Assembly: GCA_913041085.1 (NCBI GenBank) | Contig: CAJWHN010000007.1 | Location: forward strand, 1 to 35,615 | Length of the DNA: 35,615 bases | Origin: an uncultured Flavobacteriales bacterium | Lineage (GTDB): Bacteria > Bacteroidota > Bacteroidia > Flavobacteriales > UBA7312 | Reading direction: 5' to 3' | In this document: positions 27,784-35,615 of the stretch, in pieces | Numbering within the stretch: position 1 is the stretch's first letter | Layout of the letters: the number at the start of each line of letters is the position of its first letter | Notes under the pieces: generated by a model | What the model was told of the DNA's origin: nothing | What the model saw: the letters and a program-made list of their open reading frames with translations, nothing else | The model's database searches: none | Position numbers and translations under genes: made by a program

Positions 27784-29073
27784 ATGACAGTATTTATTAT
27801 TTTCATTTTAGTTGGCATCGCTTTGTTCTATTTCGGTAGAAAAAAAGAAAATCGTCTGATGCGAATTTTTGGGATCTCTTTATTTGCTTTGGGATTCCTA
27901 CTTCTTATTGCTAAATGGGCAGGTTGGATATCTTCTGAAGACGGTATTAATGTGCAAACTACTAAGGTGCAAAAGAGAACTATAGTACAAACGGTTTCGG
28001 CAAGTGGTAAGATTCAGCCAGAGGTAGAAGTTAAGATATCGCCTGATGTTTCTGGTGAGATTGTACAGCTTTACATTATGGAAGGCGACCAAGTAGAAAA
28101 GGGCGATTTGTTGTTGAAGATAAAGCCTGACACCTACCAATCTATGTTGGAAAGAAGTCAAGCCGCTTTGAACACTTCTAAGTCAGCACTTGCCAAAGCC
28201 AAAGCCCAATTGATAGAAAGTGAGGCCAACTTTAACAGAAACAAATCACTCTACGATAACGGTACTATTTCTAAATCTGAATTTGAAAAAATACAAGCCT
28301 CCTATACGGTAGCTCAGCTCAATGTAGAAGATGGAGAATATGCAGTTAGTAGCGCTCAAGCCTCTTTAAGAGAAGCTCAAGAAAATTTGAATAAGACTAA
28401 TATCTACGCTCCTATTGGTGGTACTATTTCACACCTCAATGTAGAGTTGGGTGAGCGAGTGGTAGGAACAGCTCAAATGGCAGGAACGGAGTTGTTGCGT
28501 CTAGCTAATTTGAACCTTATGGAAGTAGCTGTTGAGGTCAATGAGAACGATATCAATAGCGTAAGTTTGGGCGATACAGCCCTTATTGAAGTAGATGCTT
28601 TTCTAGGAGAGAAATACAAAGGCTTAGTTTCTGAAATTGCCAATTCGGCTAATATAACAGGCTCTAGTGCTGACCAAGTGACTAACTTTGAAGTCAAAGT
28701 AAGGATTATTGATTCTGTCAGTTTCAGACCCGGTATGACAGCTACTGTGGATATACAATCTGAACATGTCAAAGACGTATTGTCTTTGCCCATACAAGCC
28801 GTAACAACTCGTAAAGATACAGCTGGGGGAGACGATAAGCTAGAATGTGTCTTTGAAGTGCAAGGCGCTACCGTTAAGATGGTAGTAGTTAAAACGGGGA
28901 TTCAAGACGATGAATACATACAGATACTTTCGGGTGTTAGCGATAGTATGTCTGTTGTCAAAGGTCCGTATAGTGCAGTTTCACGATTACTCAATGACGG
29001 TTCATTTATCGTCAACGATGAGTCATCATCTTCCAAAGGCTCAGGCATTTCATTTTCAGTAAGCAGTAACTAA
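27784..29073 (+). CDS. HlyD/MacA-like periplasmic adaptor subunit (membrane fusion protein)
   Basis: 429 aa; GKIQPEVEVKISPDVSGEIVQLYIMEGDQVEKGDLLLKI lipoyl domain, coiled coil, NIYAPIGGTISHLNVELGERVVG; alternative start at ATG 27859. Confidence 0.92.
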   Translation: MTVFIIFILVGIALFYFGRKKENRLMRIFGISLFALGFLLLIAKWAGWISSEDGINVQTTKVQKRTIVQTVSASGKIQPEVEVKISPDVSGEIVQLYIMEGDQVEKGDLLLKIKPDTYQSMLERSQAALNTSKSALAKAKAQLIESEANFNRNKSLYDNGTISKSEFEKIQASYTVAQLNVEDGEYAVSSAQASLREAQENLNKTNIYAPIGGTISHLNVELGERVVGTAQMAGTELLRLANLNLMEVAVEVNENDINSVSLGDTALIEVDAFLGEKYKGLVSEIANSANITGSSADQVTNFEVKVRIIDSVSFRPGMTATVDIQSEHVKDVLSLPIQAVTTRKDTAGGDDKLECVFEVQGATVKMVVVKTGIQDDEYIQILSGVSDSMSVVKGPYSAVSRLLNDGSFIVNDESSSSKGSGISFSVSSN

Positions 29074-29074
29074 T

Positions 29075-29743
29075 ATGACTTGGATACTAGCCATAGAAAC
29101 GGCTACTAAAAGCTGTTCGGTAGCTTTAGCTAGGGACGGTCATTTAGTGGCTGTCAAAGAAGAAGTTTCAGAACAGTATTCTCATTCCGAACAACTCACC
29201 ATATTCATAGAACAACTTTTACAACAAGAGGGGTTCAAGGTATCTGACTTGGACGCCATTGCCGTAAGTTCAGGACCGGGTTCTTATACTGGACTCCGAA
29301 TAGGCGTATCTACTGCCAAGGGTTTGTGTTATGCTAGTGATGTGCCTTTGATAGCCGTATCTACTTTGGGTGCTATGGCACAAGCTATGAAAGACAAGTA
29401 TCCTGAGGTACAATTGTGCCCTATGCTCGATGCTAGACGTATGGAAGTCTATTGTGCGCTTTATACTAAATCACAAGCAAGTCCAGTAGTGGCAAAAATC
29501 ATAGACGAGGATTCTTTTGCGGAGGAATTGGCACAAGGACCCCTATTATTTTTTGGCGATGGTGCAGACAAATGTCAAGATGTGCTCACCCATACTAATG
29601 CCCATTTTGAATTGGGCGTTTATCCTTCGGCAACAAATATGATTCCTTTAGCACAGGACAAATTTCAAAACCAAGACTTTGTAGATGTAGCCTATTTTGA
29701 GCCTTTTTACCTCAAGGATTTTGTGGCGGGTGTGAAGAAGTAA
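29075..29743 (+). CDS. tsaB: tRNA t6A37 biosynthesis protein TsaB
   Basis: 222 aa; ILAIETATKSCSVALARDGHLV, DAIAVSSGPGSYTGLRIGVSTAKGLCYA. Confidence 0.95.
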   Translation: MTWILAIETATKSCSVALARDGHLVAVKEEVSEQYSHSEQLTIFIEQLLQQEGFKVSDLDAIAVSSGPGSYTGLRIGVSTAKGLCYASDVPLIAVSTLGAMAQAMKDKYPEVQLCPMLDARRMEVYCALYTKSQASPVVAKIIDEDSFAEELAQGPLLFFGDGADKCQDVLTHTNAHFELGVYPSATNMIPLAQDKFQNQDFVDVAYFEPFYLKDFVAGVKK

Positions 29744-29902
29744 CAACTTAACCTAAGCTTAACGTCAGTCGTAATTTAGTAAATAATTTTCTTATTCTCC
29801 TATTAAATTATGAATCAAACCTATCAATGAAAAAACTCATCTTTTTATTGCTTTTCAGCTATTAGTTTTGTGGGCAGTATTAGATTCATTATATTGATAA
29901 AA

Positions 29903-29992
29903 ATGAAAAATAAATTAAAAAAAATCTTGTGGAATAATATAACGGCTTTGATAGTATGTATTTTATTCTACCTATGGGTGAAATATTGCTAG
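29903..29992 (+). CDS. Possible 29-aa single-TM microprotein
   Basis: MKNKLKKILWNNITALIVCILFYLWVKYC*: basic N-terminus plus one hydrophobic segment; found by reading the gap, not in the ORF track. Confidence 0.3.
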   Translation: MKNKLKKILWNNITALIVCILFYLWVKYC

Positions 29993-30048
29993 TTTAAAAC
30001 GAGTACAATTAAAGCCTTTCTCTGAGGTGTGTTTACATCGCTTTTGTC

Positions 30049-30056
30049 TAATTTTG
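30049..30056 (+). promoter_or_regulatory. Bacteroidetes-type -7 element (TAATTTTG) before the DCC-family gene
   Basis: TAnnTTTG match, 6 nt gap to ATG 30063. Confidence 0.4.
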
Positions 30057-30062
30057 TACTTC

Positions 30063-30428
30063 ATGAGTTCATTCATTATCTATATCGATTCTTGGTGTCC
30101 GATGTGTGTACGTTTTGGGTCTTTGCTCAATCGTTTCGATATCTTCAATAGTATCCGTCAAGCCGATATACGAACTTATGAAGGCTCAGCTATTTCCAAA
30201 GAAAAAGGTTTAGAACAACTAGCATCTATCAATAGACATTCTCGTGTCTTTTACGGTTACAATAGCATCTGGCAAATACTAGTCAGACTGCCTCTCTTGT
30301 GGGTGTTTGTTCCTGTCTTTTATATTTTAAAAGTGAGTCGGTTTGGGCATTGGGCTTATAAGGAATTGGCTATTAAGCGTCAGATTATTCCTTTGCATTG
30401 TAAAGAAGAAGACTGCCGCCCTAACTAG
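30063..30428 (+). CDS. DCC family thiol-disulfide oxidoreductase (DUF393)
   Basis: MSSFIIYIDSWCPMCVRFGSLLNRFD CxxC near N-terminus; ORF track start 30027, but ATG 30063 fits the family better. Confidence 0.8.
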   Translation: MSSFIIYIDSWCPMCVRFGSLLNRFDIFNSIRQADIRTYEGSAISKEKGLEQLASINRHSRVFYGYNSIWQILVRLPLLWVFVPVFYILKVSRFGHWAYKELAIKRQIIPLHCKEEDCRPN

Positions 30429-30918
30429 CGTTTTGGGCTTTCTTCATAGCCTTTGCTAGGGCTTGGTGCTCTTGACTGCCAAACAATACCTTGCTACCGT
30501 TAGTCAATTCTATTTGCAAACCTTTATCGCCACTAACGTTGTAGGCCTTGCTCTCAAAACCAAAGCGTATGCCCCAACCCCCAAACTCCTTTATGGGCGA
30601 GTAGGTACGGGCTTTATAGCTTTTGATATCTTCAAAGGGAATCAGTCGTTCTTTGATGTGTATGGGAAAAAACTGATAGTGCAATCCTTCAGAACTAACT
30701 CTTAGCTTGAGCTTCATGAACCAAAACAATACCGGCAAACCTAAACCAACCAGTAAGGAAAAGGTAATTATACCCTCATCGCTGAGGGGTTTATCGCCAA
30801 TGACATTGCCCATCATAACTTGTTGGTAGATGCCGTACAAGGAAAATGCTGGAAAAAAAAGGATAACTAACCAAAGTAGTTTTTGTCTAAAATGCTGATC
30901 TTCTTTGAAGTAGGTCAT
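30421..30918 (-). CDS. Membrane protein with PH-like domain (two N-terminal TM segments), uncharacterised
   Basis: 165 aa; two TM, then LKLRVSSEGLHYQFFPIHIKERLIPFEDIKSYKARTYSPIKEFGGWGIRFG. Confidence 0.7.
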   Translation of the reverse strand: MTYFKEDQHFRQKLLWLVILFFPAFSLYGIYQQVMMGNVIGDKPLSDEGIITFSLLVGLGLPVLFWFMKLKLRVSSEGLHYQFFPIHIKERLIPFEDIKSYKARTYSPIKEFGGWGIRFGFESKAYNVSGDKGLQIELTNGSKVLFGSQEHQALAKAMKKAQNAS

Positions 30919-30922
30919 ACTC

Positions 30923-30930
30923 CAAAAATA
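30923..30930 (-). promoter_or_regulatory. Bacteroidetes-type -7 element (TATTTTTG on - strand) before the PH-like gene
   Basis: TAnnTTTG match, 4 nt gap to the ATG at 30918. Confidence 0.4.
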
Positions 30931-30940
30931 AGATATAATA

Positions 30941-31290
30941 TCATTTTAAAGAGTAAGTTTTTAGAAATTTATTTTCAATTTCTTCTCTGCTGACTTCTCC
31001 ATAATAAATTTGTATTTCTCTTTTCCCACAACCCACCAATTTATCTTCAGCTACCCAAGTAGCTGAGATGACACTTACTGTGTATCCTTCTTCATTGAAT
31101 TTTAGTGTTTTGGTTGCTTGTCCAAAAAAGATGCCCTTATCGATTTGTTTATCAACCTGGTCAATCATATCATTGATTTCTTCTGTTTCTTGTTCTTCTA
31201 AACCTTTGGCTTGTTTTTGACAATCGGAATGTGTACGGCTAGAGAGACCTATGCAGAAAGGGCATAGAATACTAGTGGTAAATGTTTCAT
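30941..31290 (-). pseudogene. Probable frameshifted small gene (or 75-aa CDS 30941..31168 if truncated form is real)
   Basis: From 31290 frame reads MKHLPLVFYALSA* (signal-peptide-like); another frame is open without ATG from about 31288 through the annotated 75-aa ORF: ETFTTSILCPFCIGLSSRTHSDCQKQAKGLEEQETEEINDMIDQVDKQ... Confidence 0.5.
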
Positions 31291-31331
31291 AGTTTTAAGT
31301 TTAATTCGTTAATGCTAAGTTAAAGTATTTA

Positions 31332-33350
31332 CTATATTAAGTCAAGGACTGCTGGTAGCTCTGTAGTTGGTAACTGACAACTTTTGTTTTGGCAAAGGTA
31401 GAAGGTCGTTTGCCCTTCCAGCATTTTATTTTGCAACAAAGGTAATGGGCTATCGGTCGTGCTGCCTAATAGCAAGGTGTTGGGGGCATAGTGTTGTTTA
31501 AAGTCTAGGGCTTTTTGTACGGCTTGAGTTCCAACAATAGCCACTTCATAAAAAGGGGCTATATAGTTTAGCATCAAGATAGCCCAATTGGAATAGCCTG
31601 AACCGTAAGAGGGCATATCGTTTTTGATGTTGTTCAATTGCAGTTGTGCTATATTCAAATAGTCGCTATTGTCTAAAAGTTGTCCTAAAGCAAATAGGTT
31701 ATTCGCCATAACGGAAGACGATGCCGGCATGACGTTGTCGTTAATTTCCATTTTACGAGCTACAAGGGGGGCGTCTAAGTCTGAGGTAAAGAAAAACATA
31801 CCGCTCTGACTATCGTAAAAATGAGCGTGGCAATAGTCTGTTAAGTCCTTAGCCTTGTTGAGCCATTGCTCGTCAAAGGTCGCTTCATACAAACGTATGA
31901 ATGCAGAAATGGTCAAGGCATAATCTTCTAAAAAACCATTGATAGAAGACTGTCCGTCTTTGTAGCTGTGCCACAAACTATGGTCACTTTGACATTGTTT
32001 GTCTATAATAAAACGGGCGTTTTTTATGGCAGTGTGCAAATAGTATTTGTTGCCAAAAGCTAAGTAGGCATCGTTATAGGCTTGGCACATAAGGGCGTTC
32101 CAAGAGGTTAAGGATTTATCGTCTAAAGCTGGGCGTGTGCGTTGTTCTCTTTCTTCTAACAATTTGCTTTGCCAGTGTTTGACTTTTTGCTGAAAGACGT
32201 CTAGCTCTAGATTTTCTTTTTTACAAAAGTCGGCATCGCTTTGGTCTTTGACTAAGATGTAATTGCCTTCTTCCCAAAAGCCTTTGTGGTTGATGTTGTA
32301 GTATTTAGTAAATAGGGGATAGTCTTGCCCCAAAAGGCTTTTGAGTTCTTCTTTTTTCCAGACGTAAAACTTACCTTCAAGCCCTTCACTATCGGCATCT
32401 AGAGCTGAATAGAAAGCACCATTGTCGTGGGTCAACTCCCTTTCAACAAAGGCTAAAGTTTGTTCTACAATGTCCTTATACATTTCTTTGCCATAGCAGG
32501 TGTAGGCTTCGCTATACAAACTCACCAACTGGGCGTTGTCGTACAGCATTTTTTCAAAGTGGGGCAATTTCCATAGCTTATCTGTAGAATAACGGGCAAA
32601 GCCACCGCCCACTTGGTCGTATATGCCGCCCCAAGCCATTTTATCTAAAGTTAGCTGAACGTACTCACTCAGTTTGTTGTCTTGTTTGAGGTGTGCATAA
32701 CGCATCAAAAAAAGGTAGTTGTTGGGAATGGGGAATTTAGGTGCTCGCTTAGGACCTCCCTCTTTGTAGTCGAATTGTTTACTCCAAGGCTCCAGGGTAT
32801 TTTCCAAATCCTGCCAACTGAAGTTGGGCTTTTCTTTGTTGTAACTGACTAGCTCTGACTGTTGTATACCTTTGGCTAACTTTTGGGCATAGTCTAGCAT
32901 ATCTTGTGGGCGTTGCTCGTAAAAATTGGCAACTTGATTAATCTGTTCTATCCATTGTTTCTTAGGGAAATAGGTGCCTCCCCAAACGGGGCTGCCATCG
33001 GGCAAGGCTATGCAATTGAGTGGCCAGCCTCCACGCTGTTGCATGAGTTGAACGGCATTCATATAAACTTGGTCAATGTCTGGTCGTTCTTCTCTATCTA
33101 CTTTGATATTTATGAAACGCTCATTCATGACTTGTGCCACTTGTTCATCTTCAAAACTTTCGTGCTCCATAACGTGACACCAATGACAGGCCGAATAACC
33201 AATGCTAATGATAAGTAACTTGCCCTCTTTTTGAGCTTTAGCTAGGGTTTCTTCATTCCAAGGATACCAATCCACAGGATTGTTAGCGTGCTGTAATAAA
33301 TATGGACTCGTCTCATTGACTAGGGCGTTGGTATGTTGGGCTTCTTTCAT
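31332..33350 (-). CDS. Thioredoxin domain-containing protein, SPATA20/YyaL (DUF255) family
   Basis: 672 aa; NETSPYLLQHANNPVDWYPWNEETLAKAQKEGKLLIISIGYSACHWCHVMEHESFED, AQVMNERFINIKVDREERPDID, GGWPLNCIALPDGSPVWGGTYFP. Confidence 0.95.
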   Translation of the reverse strand: MKEAQHTNALVNETSPYLLQHANNPVDWYPWNEETLAKAQKEGKLLIISIGYSACHWCHVMEHESFEDEQVAQVMNERFINIKVDREERPDIDQVYMNAVQLMQQRGGWPLNCIALPDGSPVWGGTYFPKKQWIEQINQVANFYEQRPQDMLDYAQKLAKGIQQSELVSYNKEKPNFSWQDLENTLEPWSKQFDYKEGGPKRAPKFPIPNNYLFLMRYAHLKQDNKLSEYVQLTLDKMAWGGIYDQVGGGFARYSTDKLWKLPHFEKMLYDNAQLVSLYSEAYTCYGKEMYKDIVEQTLAFVERELTHDNGAFYSALDADSEGLEGKFYVWKKEELKSLLGQDYPLFTKYYNINHKGFWEEGNYILVKDQSDADFCKKENLELDVFQQKVKHWQSKLLEEREQRTRPALDDKSLTSWNALMCQAYNDAYLAFGNKYYLHTAIKNARFIIDKQCQSDHSLWHSYKDGQSSINGFLEDYALTISAFIRLYEATFDEQWLNKAKDLTDYCHAHFYDSQSGMFFFTSDLDAPLVARKMEINDNVMPASSSVMANNLFALGQLLDNSDYLNIAQLQLNNIKNDMPSYGSGYSNWAILMLNYIAPFYEVAIVGTQAVQKALDFKQHYAPNTLLLGSTTDSPLPLLQNKMLEGQTTFYLCQNKSCQLPTTELPAVLDLI

Positions 33351-33435
33351 TTCAGTCGTTCCTTAAATGCAAGACTATTTGAAGATAGTCAAGAGCGATG
33401 ATCTTATGGTGTTGCTGCTAATACGAATTGGAGAA

Positions 33436-34824
33436 TTATTGATTTAACTCTCTAAACTTAGCAAAAAAGTGTGGAATAGTTTCTATGCCCTTGAAATAGT
33501 TAAATAAACCGTAGTGCTCATTAGGAGAATGGATAGCGTCGCTATCCAAGCCAAAGCCCATAAGAATAGACTTTACGCCGAGTTCTTTTTCAAATAGAGC
33601 TACAATAGGAATACTACCTCCACTTCTTACGGGTACGGGCTTTTTGCCATAGGTAGCCTCCATAGCAGTACTCGCTGATAAGTAAGCTGGACTATCTGTA
33701 GGTGCTACATAAGGTTCTCCTCCATGATGAGGACGCACTTCTACTTTTACACTTTTTGGTGCAATAGCTTTGAAATGGTCTTCAAATAGCTTAGTAATTT
33801 CTTCATCGTTTTGATTAGGAACTAAACGCATAGAAATTTTAGCAAATGCTTTGGAGGCAATGACTGTTTTTGCACCTTCTCCAGTATATCCGCCCCATAT
33901 ACCATTAACGTCAAGGGTAGGGCGTATGCCTGTTCGTTCCATAGTCGTATAACCTTCTTCGCCATGAACATCGCTAAGGTCTAAGGCCTTTTTATAGTGT
34001 TCTAAAGAAAAGGGAGCTCTTGCCATATCGGCTCTCTCTTGGGAAGATAAATCGACCACTTTATCATAAAACCCAGGTATGCTGATGTGGTTATTCTCAT
34101 CTTTCATAGATGCTATCATCTCACATAAAATATTGATGGGGTTGGCAACAGCACCACCATATAAGCCAGAGTGTAAATCTCGATTTGGCCCCGTAACTTC
34201 TACTTCTACATAGCTCAACCCTTTAAGACCCGTAGTGATGGATGGCGTGTCGTTAGCAATGATTCCTGTATCTGAAATGAGAATAGCATCGCACTTAAGA
34301 CGTGTTTTGTTGGCCTTAACAAAATCACCCAAATTATCAGAACCAACTTCTTCTTCACCTTCAATCATAAACTTGACATTACAGGCTAAAGAGTTGGTTT
34401 GCATCATCAACTCAAATGCTTTGACGTGCATAAACATTTGTCCTTTATCATCGCATGCTCCACGAGCAAAAATAGCACCGTCTGGGTGTATATCTGTAGT
34501 CTTAATAACGGGTTCGAAAGGGCCGCTTTCCCAAAGCTCTAAGGGGTCGGCAGGTTGAACATCGTAATGACCATAGACTAAAACAGTAGGGAGCTGAGGG
34601 TCAATGATTTTTTCACCATACACAATTGGGTATCCTTTAGTTGGGCATATTTCTACCTTGTCGGCACCAGCTTTGACTAAATGGTCTTTGACGGATTCGG
34701 CACAAGCGTTCACATCTTGGCTGTAAGCTGGGTCTGCACTAATGGAAGGAATTCTAAGTAAATCCATTAATTCCTCTACGAATCGGTCTTTGTGTTCTTG
34801 AATGTATGTTTTAATGTGTTCCAT
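33436..34824 (-). CDS. M20 family dipeptidase
   Basis: 462 aa; VLVYGHYDVQPADPLELWESGPFEP, DGAIFARGACDDKGQMFMHVKAFE, IEGEEEVGSDNL, DLHSGLYGGAVANP. Confidence 0.95.
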   Translation of the reverse strand: MEHIKTYIQEHKDRFVEELMDLLRIPSISADPAYSQDVNACAESVKDHLVKAGADKVEICPTKGYPIVYGEKIIDPQLPTVLVYGHYDVQPADPLELWESGPFEPVIKTTDIHPDGAIFARGACDDKGQMFMHVKAFELMMQTNSLACNVKFMIEGEEEVGSDNLGDFVKANKTRLKCDAILISDTGIIANDTPSITTGLKGLSYVEVEVTGPNRDLHSGLYGGAVANPINILCEMIASMKDENNHISIPGFYDKVVDLSSQERADMARAPFSLEHYKKALDLSDVHGEEGYTTMERTGIRPTLDVNGIWGGYTGEGAKTVIASKAFAKISMRLVPNQNDEEITKLFEDHFKAIAPKSVKVEVRPHHGGEPYVAPTDSPAYLSASTAMEATYGKKPVPVRSGGSIPIVALFEKELGVKSILMGFGLDSDAIHSPNEHYGLFNYFKGIETIPHFFAKFRELNQ

Positions 34825-34826
34825 AA

Positions 34827-35615
34827 TTATACGAGACTATTTCCTGTCATTTCTTGGGGGATGTCTACTCCCATAATGGTTAGTATAGTTGGGGCAATAT
34901 CGCCCAGTTTTCCGTTGTTTAAATGCCTGTACTCGCTGTTCAATAAAATGCTTGGCACTAGGTTAGTGGTATGTGCTGTGTTAGGACTACCGTCAGCATT
35001 AATAGCAAAGTCGGCATTGCCATGGTCGGCAATAATGATAAAGGCATAATCGCTTTTTAGACCTGCTTCAACAACTTCTTTAGTACATTGATCTACTGTT
35101 TCTACAGCTTTGATGATGGCGTTATAATCACCAGTATGTCCTACCATATCAGGGTTGGCAAAATTAAGACATATAAAGTCGGCCCTAGCATGTTCTAGCT
35201 CAGGGACTATTTTAGCTACGACTTCATGAGCACTCATCTCTGGTTGTAAGTCATAAGTAGCGACTTTTGGAGAGTTTGCCATCAGTCGTTTTTCTCCTTC
35301 AAATTCGGCTTCTCTACCCCCAGAGAAAAAGAAAGTAACGTGCGGGTATTTTTCTGTTTCGGCAATACGTATTTGCTTCAATCCATTTTCGGCAATGACT
35401 TGTCCGAGTGTATTGTTGAGGTTGTCTTTTTCAAATATGACGTTTACGTTTTTGAAATTTTTATCGTACATCGTCATAGTGGTATAATGTAAGTCTAAAG
35501 TATGCATTTCAAACTCAGACTTATCTTCTTGAGTCAGTACATTAGTGATTTCTCTACATCTATCCGTTCTGAAATTAAAACAGATGACAGCATCACCGTT
35601 TTTGATTGTTGCTAC
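34827..35615 (-). CDS. gpmI: 2,3-bisphosphoglycerate-independent phosphoglycerate mutase (partial, 5' end outside window)
   Basis: Frame remains open to the window edge (VATIKNGDAVICFNFRTDRCREITNVLTQEDKSEFEMHTLDLHYTTM...); HVTFFFSGGREAEFEGEKR, NFANPDMVGHTGDYNAIIKAVE, IIADHGNADF. Confidence 0.95.
   Translation of the reverse strand, partial: VATIKNGDAVICFNFRTDRCREITNVLTQEDKSEFEMHTLDLHYTTMTMYDKNFKNVNVIFEKDNLNNTLGQVIAENGLKQIRIAETEKYPHVTFFFSGGREAEFEGEKRLMANSPKVATYDLQPEMSAHEVVAKIVPELEHARADFICLNFANPDMVGHTGDYNAIIKAVETVDQCTKEVVEAGLKSDYAFIIIADHGNADFAINADGSPNTAHTTNLVPSILLNSEYRHLNNGKLGDIAPTILTIMGVDIPQEMTGNSLV

Noticed and set aside
27590-27787. 65-aa + strand ORF overlapping the tolC 3' end
   Set aside because: Alternative frame of tolC; basic/Thr-rich nonsense translation
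32904-33218. 104-aa + strand ORF inside the SPATA20-like gene
   Set aside because: Antisense to a strongly conserved thioredoxin-domain coding region
33373-33390. GACTAT-TTGAAG-ATAGTC hairpin between the SPATA20-like and M20 genes
   Set aside because: Only a 6-bp weak AT-rich stem, no T-tract; not enough to call a terminator or operator
34235-35049. + strand ORFs (107 and 85 aa) within M20/gpmI
   Set aside because: Antisense shadows of conserved enzymes
1-35615. CRISPR arrays, transposases, integrases, phage genes, rRNA or tRNA
   Set aside because: Looked for regular repeats, terminal inverted repeats, recombinase motifs and tRNA-like sequences by eye; none recognised. A formal tRNAscan/CRISPR search would be more conclusive

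Overview
The window is a chromosomal segment from a Bacteroidetes bacterium, most likely a marine Flavobacteriales relative, with AT-rich DNA. The evidence is the protein content: SprA/T9SS, Bacteroidetes-type TonB, a CoxIII-CoxIII-CoxIV-SCO-DUF420 cluster, and TAnnTTTG -7 promoter motifs. Positions 1-30428 are read almost entirely on the + strand and 30421-35615 on the - strand, with an 8-nt tail-to-tail overlap where they meet. In order, the + strand carries: maeB-type malic enzyme, ruvA, sprA (2381 aa), gcvH, vanZ-like, tonB and deoC. Next comes a tightly overlapping glycan operon: flippase, sulfotransferase, hexapeptide acyltransferase, polymerase-like membrane protein, SDR epimerase with a Cys-containing insertion, GT2, second sulfotransferase and GT4. 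It is followed by an outer-membrane RemB/Wzi-like protein, the cytochrome oxidase assembly block (cyoE, two coxIII, coxIV, SCO, DUF420, small CxxC membrane protein), tolC, an HlyD/MacA adaptor, tsaB and a DCC-family protein. The - strand carries a PH-like membrane protein, a probable frameshifted small gene, a SPATA20/YyaL-like thioredoxin-domain protein, an M20 dipeptidase and a partial gpmI. No CRISPR, transposon, phage, rRNA or tRNA was recognised. The best leads are the compact, probably sulfated surface-glycan locus, the tiny CAMC-motif membrane protein beside the cytochrome oxidase genes, a perfect 20-bp palindrome upstream of cyoE, several genes with promoter motifs so close to the ATG that leaderless transcripts are predicted, and a small-ORF/decayed region after tsaB. 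I see no clear-cut entirely new system.
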